NCBI GenBank assembly: GCA_947172415.1
Contig: OX359199.1
Coordinates: 7,455,884-7,519,883 of the forward strand
DNA length: 64,000 nt
Direction of reading: 5' to 3'
From: Chondrosia reniformis
Taxonomy: Eukaryota; Porifera; Demospongiae; Chondrillida; Chondrillidae
The notes under the pieces: generated by a model
The model's input: only the letters and a program-made list of their open reading frames with translations
What the model was told of the DNA's origin: nothing
Databases searched by the model: none
Translations under genes and position numbers: made by a program
In this document: positions 44,157 to 55,536 of the stretch, in pieces
How the letters are laid out: the number at the start of each line of letters is the position of its first letter
Position numbering within the stretch: position 1 is the first letter of the stretch

Positions 44157-45516
44157 ATGTCTGCTAAATCTTTATCGAAAGATGTTTCGGATAAATCAAA
44201 TTCTTCGTCTGAAGATAGTTCATTTGACGGATCGACGAGTTCAGAAGGAAATTCCGATTGCGAAAACGTTGAGAGCGTGCGTTGATTTTCTTGGAAATCT
44301 TACAGTTCATAGCTCCGAAATGTCTGCAATCTTAAGAAGATATTATCCAATATTCACAGGAAGCGGAAAACAGTGAAGTTGAACTAGATTTTGAAGGGTA
44401 TCCGATTCTTGATGGAGATTATCACGCAATCAAGACGTTCATACAAGACGTAAGTCATTAAAACTGAACCTGCTTGACCCTGCCAGTATCAATGTCATGA
44501 TCTCTGTAGTTACTGTTGGAGAGTAATGTGGACTGCAGTGCAGTGACAGAGGTCATTGTTCATCCATCAACAATTGGATGTTCCATTAAGGTGAGTGAGC
44601 AACCTATGCAAAGAGCTTCAAAGAGACTGGTCCGATGGAATGTGCTTCTTTGCAGTCTGCCTCCAGCGATGATGATGAAGATGATGAAGATGATGAAGAT
44701 GACAAAGCAATCAAACAAGAAGAGGGAGAGGATGATAAGGCGGAAGAAGATCTCTTTGGCATATCATGTCTGATCCACTTGAATAAATACAAAGTAGTTT
44801 GTAATTTCTCAGTCACAGTAGTCATGGTAACCATTCCCTTTCACTTTGCCAGGAGGAGCCCTTTTGCAAAGATTTGAAGTCACTACTGATTGAAAAGGCA
44901 AATTCCTGTGGAATGAAGAAGGATATGATTCAAATTCTGTCAAAACAGGTTTATTGGTTGGTCCACGAGCGCTTTCCAGGCATTCCATCAGGAATTACTC
45001 CTCCAACTATGAATAGTCTGCTGTGAGTTGAGTGTTGTTTATTTAACTACTTGCCATCTAAAGTGTTTTATTTTCTTCACAGAGATGAGATCAGGGAAAA
45101 AGTGAGATTACAATTTAATGTCCTCATTTGAGGTTTGATGAAAAGTGTTTTTTTATGTTTCTGAAGGCCAATCAATTTGATCATATCCTGATTATCACAA
45201 AGGGTTATGATATCAATTCCAAATTGGAACATATTCCATCAGCAAAGAAGGCAAGAAACTGCCTGCCTGAAGACATAACATTTCATTATCCAGAAATGAA
45301 TTTATTTTACAAAGTAAAACTTTGGGTTGTGGATATAATAAGTGCCACATTAATGTCTGTTCTGTTTTGCAGGAGAGCACTTGCTCCTGTGTCTGGTCAG
45401 TGACAGAGGAGAGAGTGGGAGAAGAAGATGAAGAGTTGAAACCACTGAGAATAGCAATGATCTTTGACTGTCACAAATTTGAACCCTTTGTCAAAACATT
45501 AGACTTAAATCTGTAG
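44157..45516 (+). CDS. BCCIP: BCCIP, BRCA2/CDKN1A-interacting protein
   Basis: Multi-exon gene from ATG 44157 (MSAKSLSKDVSDKSNSSSED) to TAG 45514. The acidic N-terminus is followed by BCCIP-domain blocks: VELDFEGYPILDGDYHAIKT, IHPSTIG-like VHPSTIGCSIK, an acidic DDDEDDEDDEDD stretch, FGISCLIHLNKYK, VYWLVHERFPGIPSGITPP, DHILIITKGYDI and LRIAMIFDCHKFEPFV. BCCIP functions in ribosome assembly and genome stability. The acidic insert also makes a poly-Ser antisense frame, which is an artefact. The start codon is 17 bp from that of PIGY. Confidence 0.9.
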
Positions 45517-45680
45517 CCTCCAAACCCGCAATATACTTACTTCAGTATAGCTTGTCTGTTTAGCTCACTTAATGCTGGTTATGACAAGGTTTCCTTTCTA
45601 GCAATAATATTTTCTAAATGCATTGTTCCATTGGCTGTTACTAAGCAACCACATTTAATGCAGCTGCTCTGTGATGCAAA

Positions 45681-48600
45681 ATGCCTTTCTTTAGAATAGT
45701 AATTGTTTTACTTCTATTTTTCACTGTTCAAGGTAAGTCACACTGAGAGGTGGGTCACACATTCACATGTACCTCACTCATGTTCAGCTGGACAGCTGAC
45801 CATCCTGGGGGCCAGGACCTCAGGGAGTGCCACTAGAGTGAGGTGGTCTGGGACTGCTGGCAGACATGTTGTGTTATATGTGAAGGAGGCCAACTACAGA
45901 GGGACACCATCACTTCTGAATATGGCTTCAAGGAGAAGAAGTTTAGTGATTAAGGGTCTCATTCCAGCTTCCCTGTATGAGCTGAAGGTGAACTCCTAGC
46001 AATTCTGCACAGCTGATTAAACTGCTTTCACTTACACCTCGTGTCCTATATAGTAATCTCAACACATCCTCCCTCTTCACTTAGTTAATAAGATATTCAT
46101 CTGGAGGAAGGCTGGAGCTTGGGGAGACTTTCCATTACAACTCCACTGGCTTAGGTGATGCCCTCTATAGACACAACACATTTTGTTTAAAGCTAAAGTT
46201 GTCAATGAGTCTATTGTTTGTAGATATACCAGTGGTAAGAAATGTAAAGACCAGAGATGTGTTGGCAGACAGAGCTACCCTAAATTGGTCTCATGATATA
46301 ACTGCAGGAATTCAAGATGTCTATTTTATGGTAAGTCTATCTGATGCTGCAAGTGATTAGCATCTTCACCTGATGATTGGTACCCAATCAACTCTAAGAA
46401 TTGTCAATGCTGTGAGAATTCCTTCTCATCTTCCTAGGTCTATTGCTATGGAAACAGACTCTATGTTACCAGTGATGGCCATCCCAGACATGACCAGTTC
46501 TTCTTACAAAGAAAGGTCCGGCCGAGCGCAGGTGGCAAAGAGAGCATTTCTCTGTCAGGCCTTCAGCCAAACACAAACTACTCTTGCCATGTTCGGACAG
46601 CCTTCAGCAGCCAGCACACCCTCTCAGCAGACAGCGTGATGGACAGTGTCAAGACTCAGTCAGCAAGTAGGTGAAACCATAACAGTTGCATCGTGAGGGA
46701 GTTGTAGGGTGTTGAAATGAAGAGATATCTGAGGTATTCAGAGAAATGAGACAAAACTCTTATTACCTCTCCATATCGGGATTCCTGGTTGACAAGGAAG
46801 CCTTACTGACTCTAAATTGGAACTTTGTTGGCTTGCCAAAATTGCAGGCAGTGCACTTGTTTACTAGCAGCTTCAACTAATGCATTCCTGGGGAGTCAAG
46901 TAAGATCTCCCTGTACCACTGAGTGTCCCCCTGTAGGACCAGTCCCACCCCCACCCCCCCGGGCGGCCACCGACAGCACCAAAAGCAGTTGCAGGCAACA
47001 CTTGAATATTTATATGCAGCGCACTTCCACCAGGAATGGTCTAATTAGGTGAGGAGCTGATGATTGCAATCTTGTGCATGTCAATAAACATCCCATCCAA
47101 CAGATTTGTGCTTCATGAAATCTTACGTGAGCAATGTGAAGCTGAAGGAGTGCTCTGCTTGTAAATATTATGTTGTTTCCCCCTCTAGTAAATACACGCT
47201 GCTAGCTGTTCCAATGAAGCTCCGATTAGCTACAGCTGGAGAGGCTGGATATGAAGCAATTGACAGAACTGCACCAACCACTGCTGTTACAGCACATCTA
47301 GCTGCTAAAGCTATGGCCTCTGTTCCATTCATTATTGGAGACTTTAGTGCCAAAAGTGTCCCCAGAAATGTCAGTATTGCCTTGTGCCGGGAGACTGACT
47401 TGTCAAGGGCCTTTCAACCAGGCAGTCAGTACTCATTTGTGACTGTTGCAATGGGCGTGGTGCAGGTATGTGTGTGCATGGGAAGCCCAACTGAGACCAG
47501 TTTAGCCTTGGGTTTGTGTAATTGGAAATGCACCTTATTGAAAGTGTAGTGTTGACTTGAATCTATTTTCAGGATCACACATCAACCCTCCTGGTGTCTG
47601 CCAGCCAGCCCTCCTTGCCTCCATTTACTGCCACTAGTGAGTGTCTCCACTACACTGAACAGGTTCACTAAACACTGTTCCTATCTTGCTCCTCCTCAGA
47701 TGAGACGGATGAAGCTGGGGTACATCACATGATAGTCATATTTGCTGTTACCATGGCTATAGTTGCCATAGCAATCTTCTCAGGAGCTGTCACAATTGGC
47801 CTGATTTTGTTTCTGATAAGATATAGAAAATCAAAGTTTAAGTACAAGTGAATTGGATATGGAAAATGTGACACACACTCACATACATATACACACACTC
47901 ATATTCAATGCACACACAACACACTCATATTCTTTACACACACAACACACTCATATTCTTTGCACACACAAGACACTCATATTCTTTGCACACACAACAC
48001 ACTCATATTCTTTGTACACACAACACACTCATATTCTTTGTACACACAACACACTCATATTCTTTGTACACACAACACACTCATATTCTTTGCACACACA
48101 ACACACTCATATTCTTTGCACACACAACACACTCATATTCTTTGCTCACACAACACATATATCAGATCTCTTGTTACTGATGATCAGTTTAGTTGGAGGA
48201 AATGAAAGTGAGGATGAAAATATACTTTACACAAGAAGGGCAGCTAATGAGGTAGGTTAATTGTCAAAACATTTGATTGAATTAGAGGCTGCTCTCACCA
48301 TCTCATTAATATGACTTCAGACAAATGTACCACTAAACTGCTAAGGAAGCAAGCCTAGGTTAACCACCTTCCACCTTTTAGGACAACACAGCTTTCAACC
48401 CTGTTTATGAGGCAGAAGAACAAGAAGACAAACAAGAAGTGGAGAGAATGTTGAATGCCATCAAGAGAGACCTGCACCAGAGAAGGGTGTCTCTTTCAGA
48501 GAGTTGCTTACAGACTCATGCTATAGTTGAATCCAGAGAGGCTCCCAGAGACAGTTACCGACTGCCTTACATTGCTCCTGTGCCTGCAGTTCAGAGACCG

Positions 48601-48714
48601 AAGGCTAAGCCACCACCTCGGATGAGGAGTGGGGGAATCCCTTCACCTCAACCAGTAGCTCCTCCCCCTGCTAGTGTGTCAGTGGAAGCCAACCAAAGGA
48701 CAGGGAAACATTGA
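45681..48714 (+). CDS. Single-pass receptor-like protein with FN3-like domains
   Basis: Multi-exon gene. A signal peptide (MPFFRIVIVLLLFFTV) is followed by two to four FN3-like units (TRVRWSGTAGRHVVLYVKEA, LIPASLYELK; RATLNWSHDITAGIQDVYFM, SLSGLQPNTNYSCHV; LLTLNWNF near 46810). A transmembrane helix lies at about 47728-47820 (MIVIFAVTMAIVAIAIFSGA). The cytoplasmic tail (about 48200-48714) has NPVYEAEE, an NPxY motif for PTB domains, and a proline-rich stretch (PKAKPPPRMRSGG) for SH3 domains. It looks like an adhesion or signalling receptor. I cannot name a family. Exon borders in 46.7-47.1 kb are unclear. Ends RTGKH at TGA 48712-48714. Confidence 0.68.
47878..48165. repeat. 26-bp minisatellite in receptor-gene intron
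   Basis: About ten copies of a 26-bp unit built on CACAACACACTCATATTCTT. Variants TTGCACAC/TTGTACAC. Open frames across it are repeat artefacts. Confidence 0.9.
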
Positions 48715-49435
48715 AATAGATCAAATCTTTGTTCACAATTGCTATTCTGTGATGCTGTTGTGGAATTGACATGTTTGAATAATATATATACTGATAATAA
48801 TTGTGTACTGCATAATGTTATTATATGTCTGTGCAAGGTGGCAGTTCTAATAAGGTGGGAGAGCTGTAATGATATTCATTGTCTACTGACCCAGTGTGTG
48901 GGCACAGGTTTATACAAGAAGTTACATCACCACTTGTTCAGAAATGATCCAATAATCATTTCTTTAACCTGTGGTTGATATATCCTATCTTGTTTACCTT
49001 GATAAGCCCACTAGTTTGGTCTGTTGCTAAGCAACCCTCACCAACGGCCACTGGCTAATAGAAATACAAACACAGGTGATCCAACTGTCCATACCATGTA
49101 CACAATCTACCCACCCAACCAACCATCCAGCCAGCCAGAAAACTATACACAGTATTTCAAAGGTTATCTATTTTGTAGAGATATTCATTCACTAGCAAGT
49201 CCATTATAGTCCAATCCAGTTCTGTTAATTGTATGCATTGAAGTCTGTATAGTGAATGCATTGTGTTTCCTGACTATGAATGAAGGCTTTTTAGTTGTGT
49301 AATGTACCACCAGACAATCTCTTCTTCATCTTAATCCTGTTTACCAACATTTGAATGACAGAAGAGCATGACAATCTAAGGTCACTGCCAGTTCAGCACC
49401 ATCGACATACCACAAAACATAGGTCTATCCAAATA

Positions 49436-49795
49436 ATGGATGGGATGGACCTCAAGGAAGGGGTGGACCTCAAGGATGGGATGGACCTCAAGGATGGAAT
49501 GGACCTCAAGGATGGGATGGACCTCAAAGATGGGATGGACCTCAAGGAAGGGATGGACTTCAAGGATGGAATGGACCTCAAGGATGGGATGGACCTCAAA
49601 GATGGGATGGACCTCAAGGAAGGGATGGACCTCAAGGATGGGATGGACCTCAAGGATGGGATGGACCTCAAGGATGGGATGGTCCTCAAGGATGGGATGG
49701 TCCTCAAGGATGGGATGGTCCTCAAGGATGGGGTGGACCTCAAGGATGGGATGGTCCTCAAGGATGGGATGGTCCTCAAGGATGGGAGGATGGGA
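49436..49795. repeat. 18-bp minisatellite
   Basis: About 20 units of ATGGACCTCAAGGATGGG with GGA/GGT and GAT/GAA variants. A length divisible by three opens frames in both orientations (GMDLKD on plus, IPSLRS on minus). Confidence 0.93.
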
Positions 49796-50483
49796 TGGTC
49801 CACATAGTAAATTGTACATTGACAGCAAATGTAAAGTTATCATTTGAGGTGGACTAGCCTGTTTGGAGTAGGGGCTGAGATGATGTAAGGACCAGTGACC
49901 CGGACCATAGTCTTATAAATGTTAAACATAAATATTGATTTGTGTTGAACCACAACAGAAGCCCTGTGACACACAACAGTGAATAGGGAGACCTTAGGAG
50001 GTCCTGTCAGTGCAAAGGAACACTCACCACATCCTGGTTGCTTTCCAACAGACACACTTTTCACACAAGCTACACTGTGTGACAGTTTAACCAGATGTCG
50101 TTTGTGGGCCATCACAAGTTGAGACTCATTATTCTGACTGACAGTTGTCATTTCATATGATGCTGCAGAACTACTTGCAGCTGATGTACACTACTGTACC
50201 AGAGATATCCTACAATAATTGAATCTATAATTCCTAAATTGGGATCAGCAATCACGTTATCTAACGCTTTTAACACTCCGGCTTTAAGCACCTTTTTATC
50301 CTTTCCAGTTAAATTTGCATTTTTTCTCTTTTAAAGTGTTGAATATGGTCCAGGTTAGGGCTGTGTAACTAGTCAACACAGCCCAATTGCAGAAAATGTG
50401 TGTAGAACCAATTGTAAGAAGTTTGATCTATATCTGTTATATATAAAAACATGTCCAAACCTATTCAAATAATCGGACAACAA

Positions 50484-50660
50484 AGTCATGTGATAGGAAA
50501 AGAGTCATGTGATAGGAAAAGTATCATGTGACAGGAAAAGTGTCATGTGATAGGAAAAGTGTCATGTGACAGGAAAAGAGTCATGTGACAGGAAAAGTAT
50601 CATGTGACAGGAAAAGTGTCATGTGACAGGAAATTGTCATGTGACAGGAAATTATCATGT
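50484..50660. repeat. 19-bp minisatellite carrying TCATGTGAC
   Basis: About nine units of GTCATGTGACAGGAAAAGT with shortened last copies. It carries the same E-box core as the 2045-2457 array in the opposite orientation. Confidence 0.9.
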
Positions 50661-51299
50661 GATGGGAAGTGTACTGATCATACGATGGGAAAATTGATTA
50701 GATAAAGATGTAATAGAAATGCAAAGTTAAAATATTTGGAATGCCTTTTCTGTAGCTACCTTAAGATATTCCATAGCAATTAAAATGTTTACCATTTAAT
50801 TACCGTCGCTATTTTGTAAATAGCAGACAGTGAGTCTGCAAGCTGGAATGATGAGCATACAAACACCAAGTTCTGGAGAATACAAATAGTAGCTGCCGGC
50901 TTACCTGATACTTGACAGGTGCACTTAGTGGTGAAGTGAACAATTAAGTGCTTTAAATACTTGAACTACTGTTCATTAGTGATCATTCATTCCTGTTTTT
51001 ACCAAATAGTAATTTATTTTGTTTTTATAAAAATAAAGTGTTAATAGAAATATAACAAATTATGTTTTGAACTGAACACAATTTATTGTTGTGAATGAAA
51101 CTAAATAACCAGTCATTACTAAACAGACATTCGGACTAAACACAGCTGATGAGCTACACTGACAGATTACAAAATATTTTTAAAGATGTAAAATTGGAAT
51201 AATATATTTAATAAAGATTATATAAAACATATAAAGTGAATGTTTGAAGATTGAATTGCCACCAGAATATTATGTATCCCAAAAGCATAATAAAAGTCT

Positions 51300-52061
51300 T
51301 TAAATACTGCAGCACTTCATATGGTTTTTGCTGGCATTTTCAAGAGAGGTGATGTTAACTCCAGTGAGGAATGGCCTATCACCAGGACATTTTGGTTGAT
51401 AAATAGTTGTGACGTGACAAATGTTGCGTGCTATGCAGGTTTTGTGCGTACGAACATAATTATACCATTCGCAATCTGGTTCATAATCTGTACCATTTCC
51501 ACTTGAGCCACTCTCCCCCTTATCACCTTTCTCTCCCTTTAGACCACGCACGCCTTTGACTCCTCGTCTGCCTGTCTCTCCTTTCTCTCCTTTCTCTCCT
51601 TTCTCTCCTTTCTCTCCAGTATCCCCTTTCATACCAGGTGGACCAGTGAGGCCAGAGGAACCAGGGGGGCCAGGGGGGCCAGGGGGGCCAGGGGGGCAAG
51701 CTGTTGGATCACCTTCTCTATCTCCTTTGACTATAGTGGGATCAGCTGTGACTTGCCTCTTTGCTGTCCTTCTGTTAGGGACCTCCTTCTGAGAATCCTC
51801 ATTTCTAGTTTTATACAAACCCTTGATCTCATACTTACTCAGCCTGATCTCCAGTCTGGTGGTGAGCAGAGATAAGTTAACCTTTAGAAGCAGCTGTTCC
51901 TTCTCCAGTCTGGCTATCTCCAGATGCAATTCAGACACCCTCTGTCCATTAAACCAGAAAGTTACAACTTGGCTGACCAGTAGGGCACCTACTAGAACAG
52001 TGAACACACACAGGAAGCAGTGTCTCTTCTCGATCAGGGGTCTCTTGCTCTCCTTTTCCAT
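51300..52061 (-). CDS. Type II transmembrane short-chain collagen
   Basis: 253 residues, single coding exon; an acceptor just before ATG 52061 suggests a 5' UTR intron. A cytoplasmic 13-residue lead precedes the membrane anchor (about 14-36, [20 protein letters not shown]). A coiled coil follows ([20 protein letters not shown]), then a basic RRTAKR site suited to furin-type cleavage. Next come about 22 uninterrupted Gly-X-Y triplets ([21 protein letters not shown]) and a 60-residue C-terminal domain with six cysteines (ending MKCCSI). The layout resembles membrane collagens such as EDA, gliomedin or MARCO-like proteins, without a TNF or olfactomedin head. Likely extracellular matrix or shed ligand; function not assigned. 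Confidence 0.8.
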   Translation of the reverse strand: MEKESKRPLIEKRHCFLCVFTVLVGALLVSQVVTFWFNGQRVSELHLEIARLEKEQLLLKVNLSLLTTRLEIRLSKYEIKGLYKTRNEDSQKEVPNRRTAKRQVTADPTIVKGDREGDPTACPPGPPGPPGPPGSSGLTGPPGMKGDTGEKGEKGEKGEKGETGRRGVKGVRGLKGEKGDKGESGSSGNGTDYEPDCEWYNYVRTHKTCIARNICHVTTIYQPKCPGDRPFLTGVNITSLENASKNHMKCCSI

Positions 52062-52703
52062 CCTGCAAAATTATGATACTATGGCATCCACAGGTGTTTA
52101 TTAAATACTATGGGGGCGTGGTCAGAGGCACTACCCACTTTCAATGTGTTGTTTAGACAAGCTTACCACAACAATTTGTGTTCTCTCTTCACAAGAAATC
52201 ATTAGTGATATCAACTGAAACTTGATATTGTTAAATCTTCAGGTATCTCTATCAAGCCCTACATCTTAATTACCTTCACTTTGTATGTATTCTGTAAAGG
52301 AAATTATCCTTTTGGTACTCCAGATACCCTTAGCAAAGTATGATCTCAAGTAATTGTCATCACTAAATGCCAGTTAGTACATGAATTCACTGCAGATTAC
52401 ATAGTTGGGAGCATGGTGGGATTTCCATCAAAGGAACCTCGGTGATACAAACTTTTTAAATCAAGCTTATGCACAAATCATTTGACCACAAGTGGTGGAA
52501 TGTACTCTTATTTGGGCATGTGCATGAGAACCATTGTTCCATTGTATAGTAATTATGGTATAATGAATCCTGTTAAAGTTGAGAACATGCACTTTTCCAG
52601 ATGGCCATGACGCTGATTGTCTTTTGGCTGCTCCTAATTAGTGTACATGTACGAACCAACGGTCGGGGGATATGAGCTGCCATGGTAGCGCTGGTCAACG
52701 AAA
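52062..52703. other. Divergent promoter region, collagen-like/ENO4
   Basis: 640 bp between the start codons of the collagen-like gene and ENO4. It includes the presumed 5' UTR intron of the collagen gene. No other features recognised. Confidence 0.55.
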
Positions 52704-55228
52704 ATGGCGTTCAACACCAAAGGGGTCGTTCATAGTTTGAAAATGGAGAAATTAAAGCAAGAAGCGATGCAATTTTACCAACAAAATGGTGTTCCTAAGG
52801 AGCTGGAGAAGCTCTTAAATGAAATGGCGTATGCGAAGCCGGAGGATGTCTTCGGTTACATGTGCGAATATCTGAGAAAATTAGCAAGACCTCCAACAAT
52901 TTCTGGATTGCAAGTTGAGGAGAGTTACGACAGCTCCTTTAGCTCGAGCATTTCCGTTGTTTTGCATTGTACAGTGAATGGCGTTAACAAGGTGTGTGCT
53001 TTGGAGGAGTAACACGAGCTTTTAAGTGTGTTTTATAGGCCATGCCAATTGTCCCATGGTATTGGGTTATATCAATGTCTACTTGCAGCACAGATGGATA
53101 TCTGATATGTTGTACTGCCCTTCTGTAGCCTCTGTGCTCCTGTGACATTCCTGTTCATCAGTGTGAAGATCTACAAGGATCTTTATCAGACAATGGTATG
53201 GCTGCTAATGCTATGAAAGGTCTTATACTACCAAACCTGGAGGCTCTGTTGATGTCCTTGAAGGGCCTGTCTCTCTCTTCCCATCACCAAGAGGTGGACA
53301 GACTCATATCTGATGTGTCCCGCCAAGAGTCACTTTCTAAGGGCGTTCAGCTTGCTGTATCATGTGTGATTGCTATGGCAACAGCCAAGTTGGCAGGAAT
53401 AAAGCTGGTTAAATACTTGAAAAATGTATTTTGTCCAAAAGTATGTTAAAATGTTAATGTTTACCGTGCTTATTATTGTTAAGGAATGTCTTTTGTAATT
53501 AGTACATTCTCTATAGTACAGTGCTGTGCTATCTGTAGTTGATTATTATTATTAGGAGAGTGTTCATTGAAAGTCTTCAAAGTGCACAAAATGAAATTAA
53601 CTTTGGTTAGAACACTGTTTGAAGTTTCCATAATTAAATTACAGAAAGGGCATTGAGTGTATTCCAGTCCAGAGTAGTGTTCTTAAAACCGCTAATTGAA
53701 GTAATATCTGAACACTTGATTGTACCTTTAGGGACTGGGGAGTAGACAGGCAGCCTCGAGCTGTTGGGAAGTGGGGGGCAGTTACAGATATGACTTCAGC
53801 ATTTGAATAATGTTATTTTCCTATTCAATTGAATATTTGCTTTTGTTATGTAAAAACAGAATATGCAATTTCCTAAATGGTCAATTTGCTTCTATACAGG
53901 TGTCCTTTCTGAGCCTCCCTTTCCTGGTGGTACCTCTTATTTGTGGAGGAGGAGGTAAGCTGAGAATCTGTGATGTTTCTGTCAGTCCATTGCCCGGAGT
54001 AAGCTACCCTCAGCAGATTGGGTATCTGAAGACATACATGGAATCCTTCAGAGCTTTGTTACAGGAGAAATATGGAGTGGGTTGAGTTGACATAGTTACA
54101 TCAACTGGTATTGTTATTGATGTAACATCTTACCACCAAAGGTGGCTCGTTTTCAGGAATACACAGCAATTTGTAGGTAATTAGTACCTGCTCCACTGTC
54201 TCGCTTCTGTAGTGTGCATCGCAGGCTGTCACATCGTCTGGTCATTATGTTGTGATGGATAAAATGGACCAGCCAGTGGAACTGCTTCAGGAGGCAGCCA
54301 AAAGATGCGATTTGGAAGTTGGCAAGCACCTTGGCATAGTCATTGATATGGGAGGAGACAGGCTGTATAATCAGGCAAGTCATTTGGTAGGGCTCCTGAA
54401 CTCTCAGTACCTGTCACTGCTGAATGTGTTGTTTTCCTAATTAGGAAAAGTTAAAGTATGAGTTCGTTTCTGGGCAATTGAAGACTGGAGAGGAGTTGCT
54501 TAATGTGTACACAGATCTGGTCAATAACACCCCGGGTATAATTGGAGTTATCAATCCCTTTAAACTAGAGGTGATGCCTGTGGTCTGCTGTCACAACTTG
54601 CAATCTCATCATTCCTCAATTTTCTCTCCCTCTCCCTCTCCCCCTCTCCCTCTCCTCTCTCTCCCTCTCTCCCTCTTCTCTCTTCTCTCTTGCAGCACAA
54701 GGAGCTGTGGATAAAGTTAACAAAAGAGATTGGATCGAAATGTTTTGTAATTTCAACCTCCTCTGATTGCAGCACTAGCTTCACTTCTGAAGAAGTTCCT
54801 GCTGATACAGAGAAACCAAATGCATTCTTCAACTGTCGCTGTGCAGCAGTGGGAGGAACCATTACTGACTTCTTTAATGACTGCCAGCAAGTGCCTTCAT
54901 CCCATCTAGCTGTGGACTTGATGCTACAGATACCAAATGAAACAACTCCTGATCTACTTAAGACTGTGGCAGATCTAGTAAGTTCATTTCCTATAAAGAA
55001 TCATTCCAATTCCGATCTCACGCAATATATATGTTTAATTTACAGGCTATAGTGGGATCCTGTAGATTTCTAAGGACTCACTATTTGAGTGATTTGATGA
55101 CAAGTGTTTTAATCACACATCTCCTGCAACAGCGGAGTTATTTGGCAAAGGAAAACATCTACAATGTCCCCAGTGCGCATTCTTACACCAAACTAGCCGA
55201 GGACAGTGGCGAGAGACCACCAATGTAA
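52704..55228 (+). CDS. ENO4: ENO4 enolase-like protein
   Basis: Multi-exon. ATG 52704 gives MAFNTKGVVHSLKMEKLKQE, then AMQFYQQNGVPKELEKLLNE and PEDVFGYMCEYLRKLARPPT, the ENO4 N-terminal block. The enolase body follows in divergent form (GVQLAVSCVIAMATAKLAGI, FLSLPFLVVPLICGG, AAKRCDLEVGKHLGIVIDMG, YEFVSGQLKTGEELLNVYTD, IIGVINPF, VGSCRFLRTHYLSDLM). ENO4 is the sperm/ciliary enolase relative of vertebrates. The segment matching the catalytic Lys loop reads FLRTHY, so the base lysine seems to be Arg; alignment here is by eye. About 430 bp of one intron (53450-53900) shows nothing notable. Ends RPPM at TAA 55226-55228. Confidence 0.85.
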
Positions 55229-55536
55229 TGCATGTATGTAGGAGGATGTATTTGTTTGAATTGTTAAAACCACTTAAAATTGGCGGGTTATAATGGCGGG
55301 ATGGTTGTAAGGCTGACACACCCAGTCCCTAATACGGGAAGTCACGCGTTAGCTTCAGCCAATCAGATTGTCGTCAACACGTATTTGGCAATGAATACAC
55401 AAACAGAAAAGGCGGCAGCTGAAGAAATTGGGCCGGCTCCAAAACCGATTTAAGTGGCATCTTTGCAAGCAGTTTAAGCTTTTAATCATTCCCACCGTGT
55501 CCGCAACAGTGATTTCGTTCATTTGATTTGTTCAAA
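55229..55536. other. Spacer between ENO4 and Nanos
   Basis: About 310 bp of presumed Nanos promoter and 5' UTR. Includes CACGTATTTGG and AATCAGATTG; no TATA box recognised. Confidence 0.5.

Larger units (their letters stand above)
48715..51299. other. Repeat-bearing intergenic region
   Basis: 2.6 kb without a secure gene. It holds the receptor 3' flank, an 18-bp minisatellite (49436-49795), a 19-bp minisatellite (50484-50660) and the 3' flank of the collagen-like gene. A 103-residue minus-strand frame at 49840-50151 starts with a real ATG (MTTVSQNNESQLVMAHKRHL), but has no family match I recognise and may be chance. Confidence 0.6.

Noticed and set aside
44604-44834. Poly-Ser minus-strand frame
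   Set aside because: Antisense of the acidic stretch of BCCIP.
47853-48260. HTHILCTHNT repeat frames
   Set aside because: 26-bp intronic minisatellite.
49355-49847. Four overlapping 135-153 residue frames (MDLKDG, WTSRMG, IPSLRS)
   Set aside because: 18-bp repeat opens frames in both orientations; no unique domain or signal peptide.
49840-50151. 103-residue minus-strand frame
   Set aside because: Real ATG but no recognisable domain and no splice or poly(A) context; kept only as a note in the intergenic entry.
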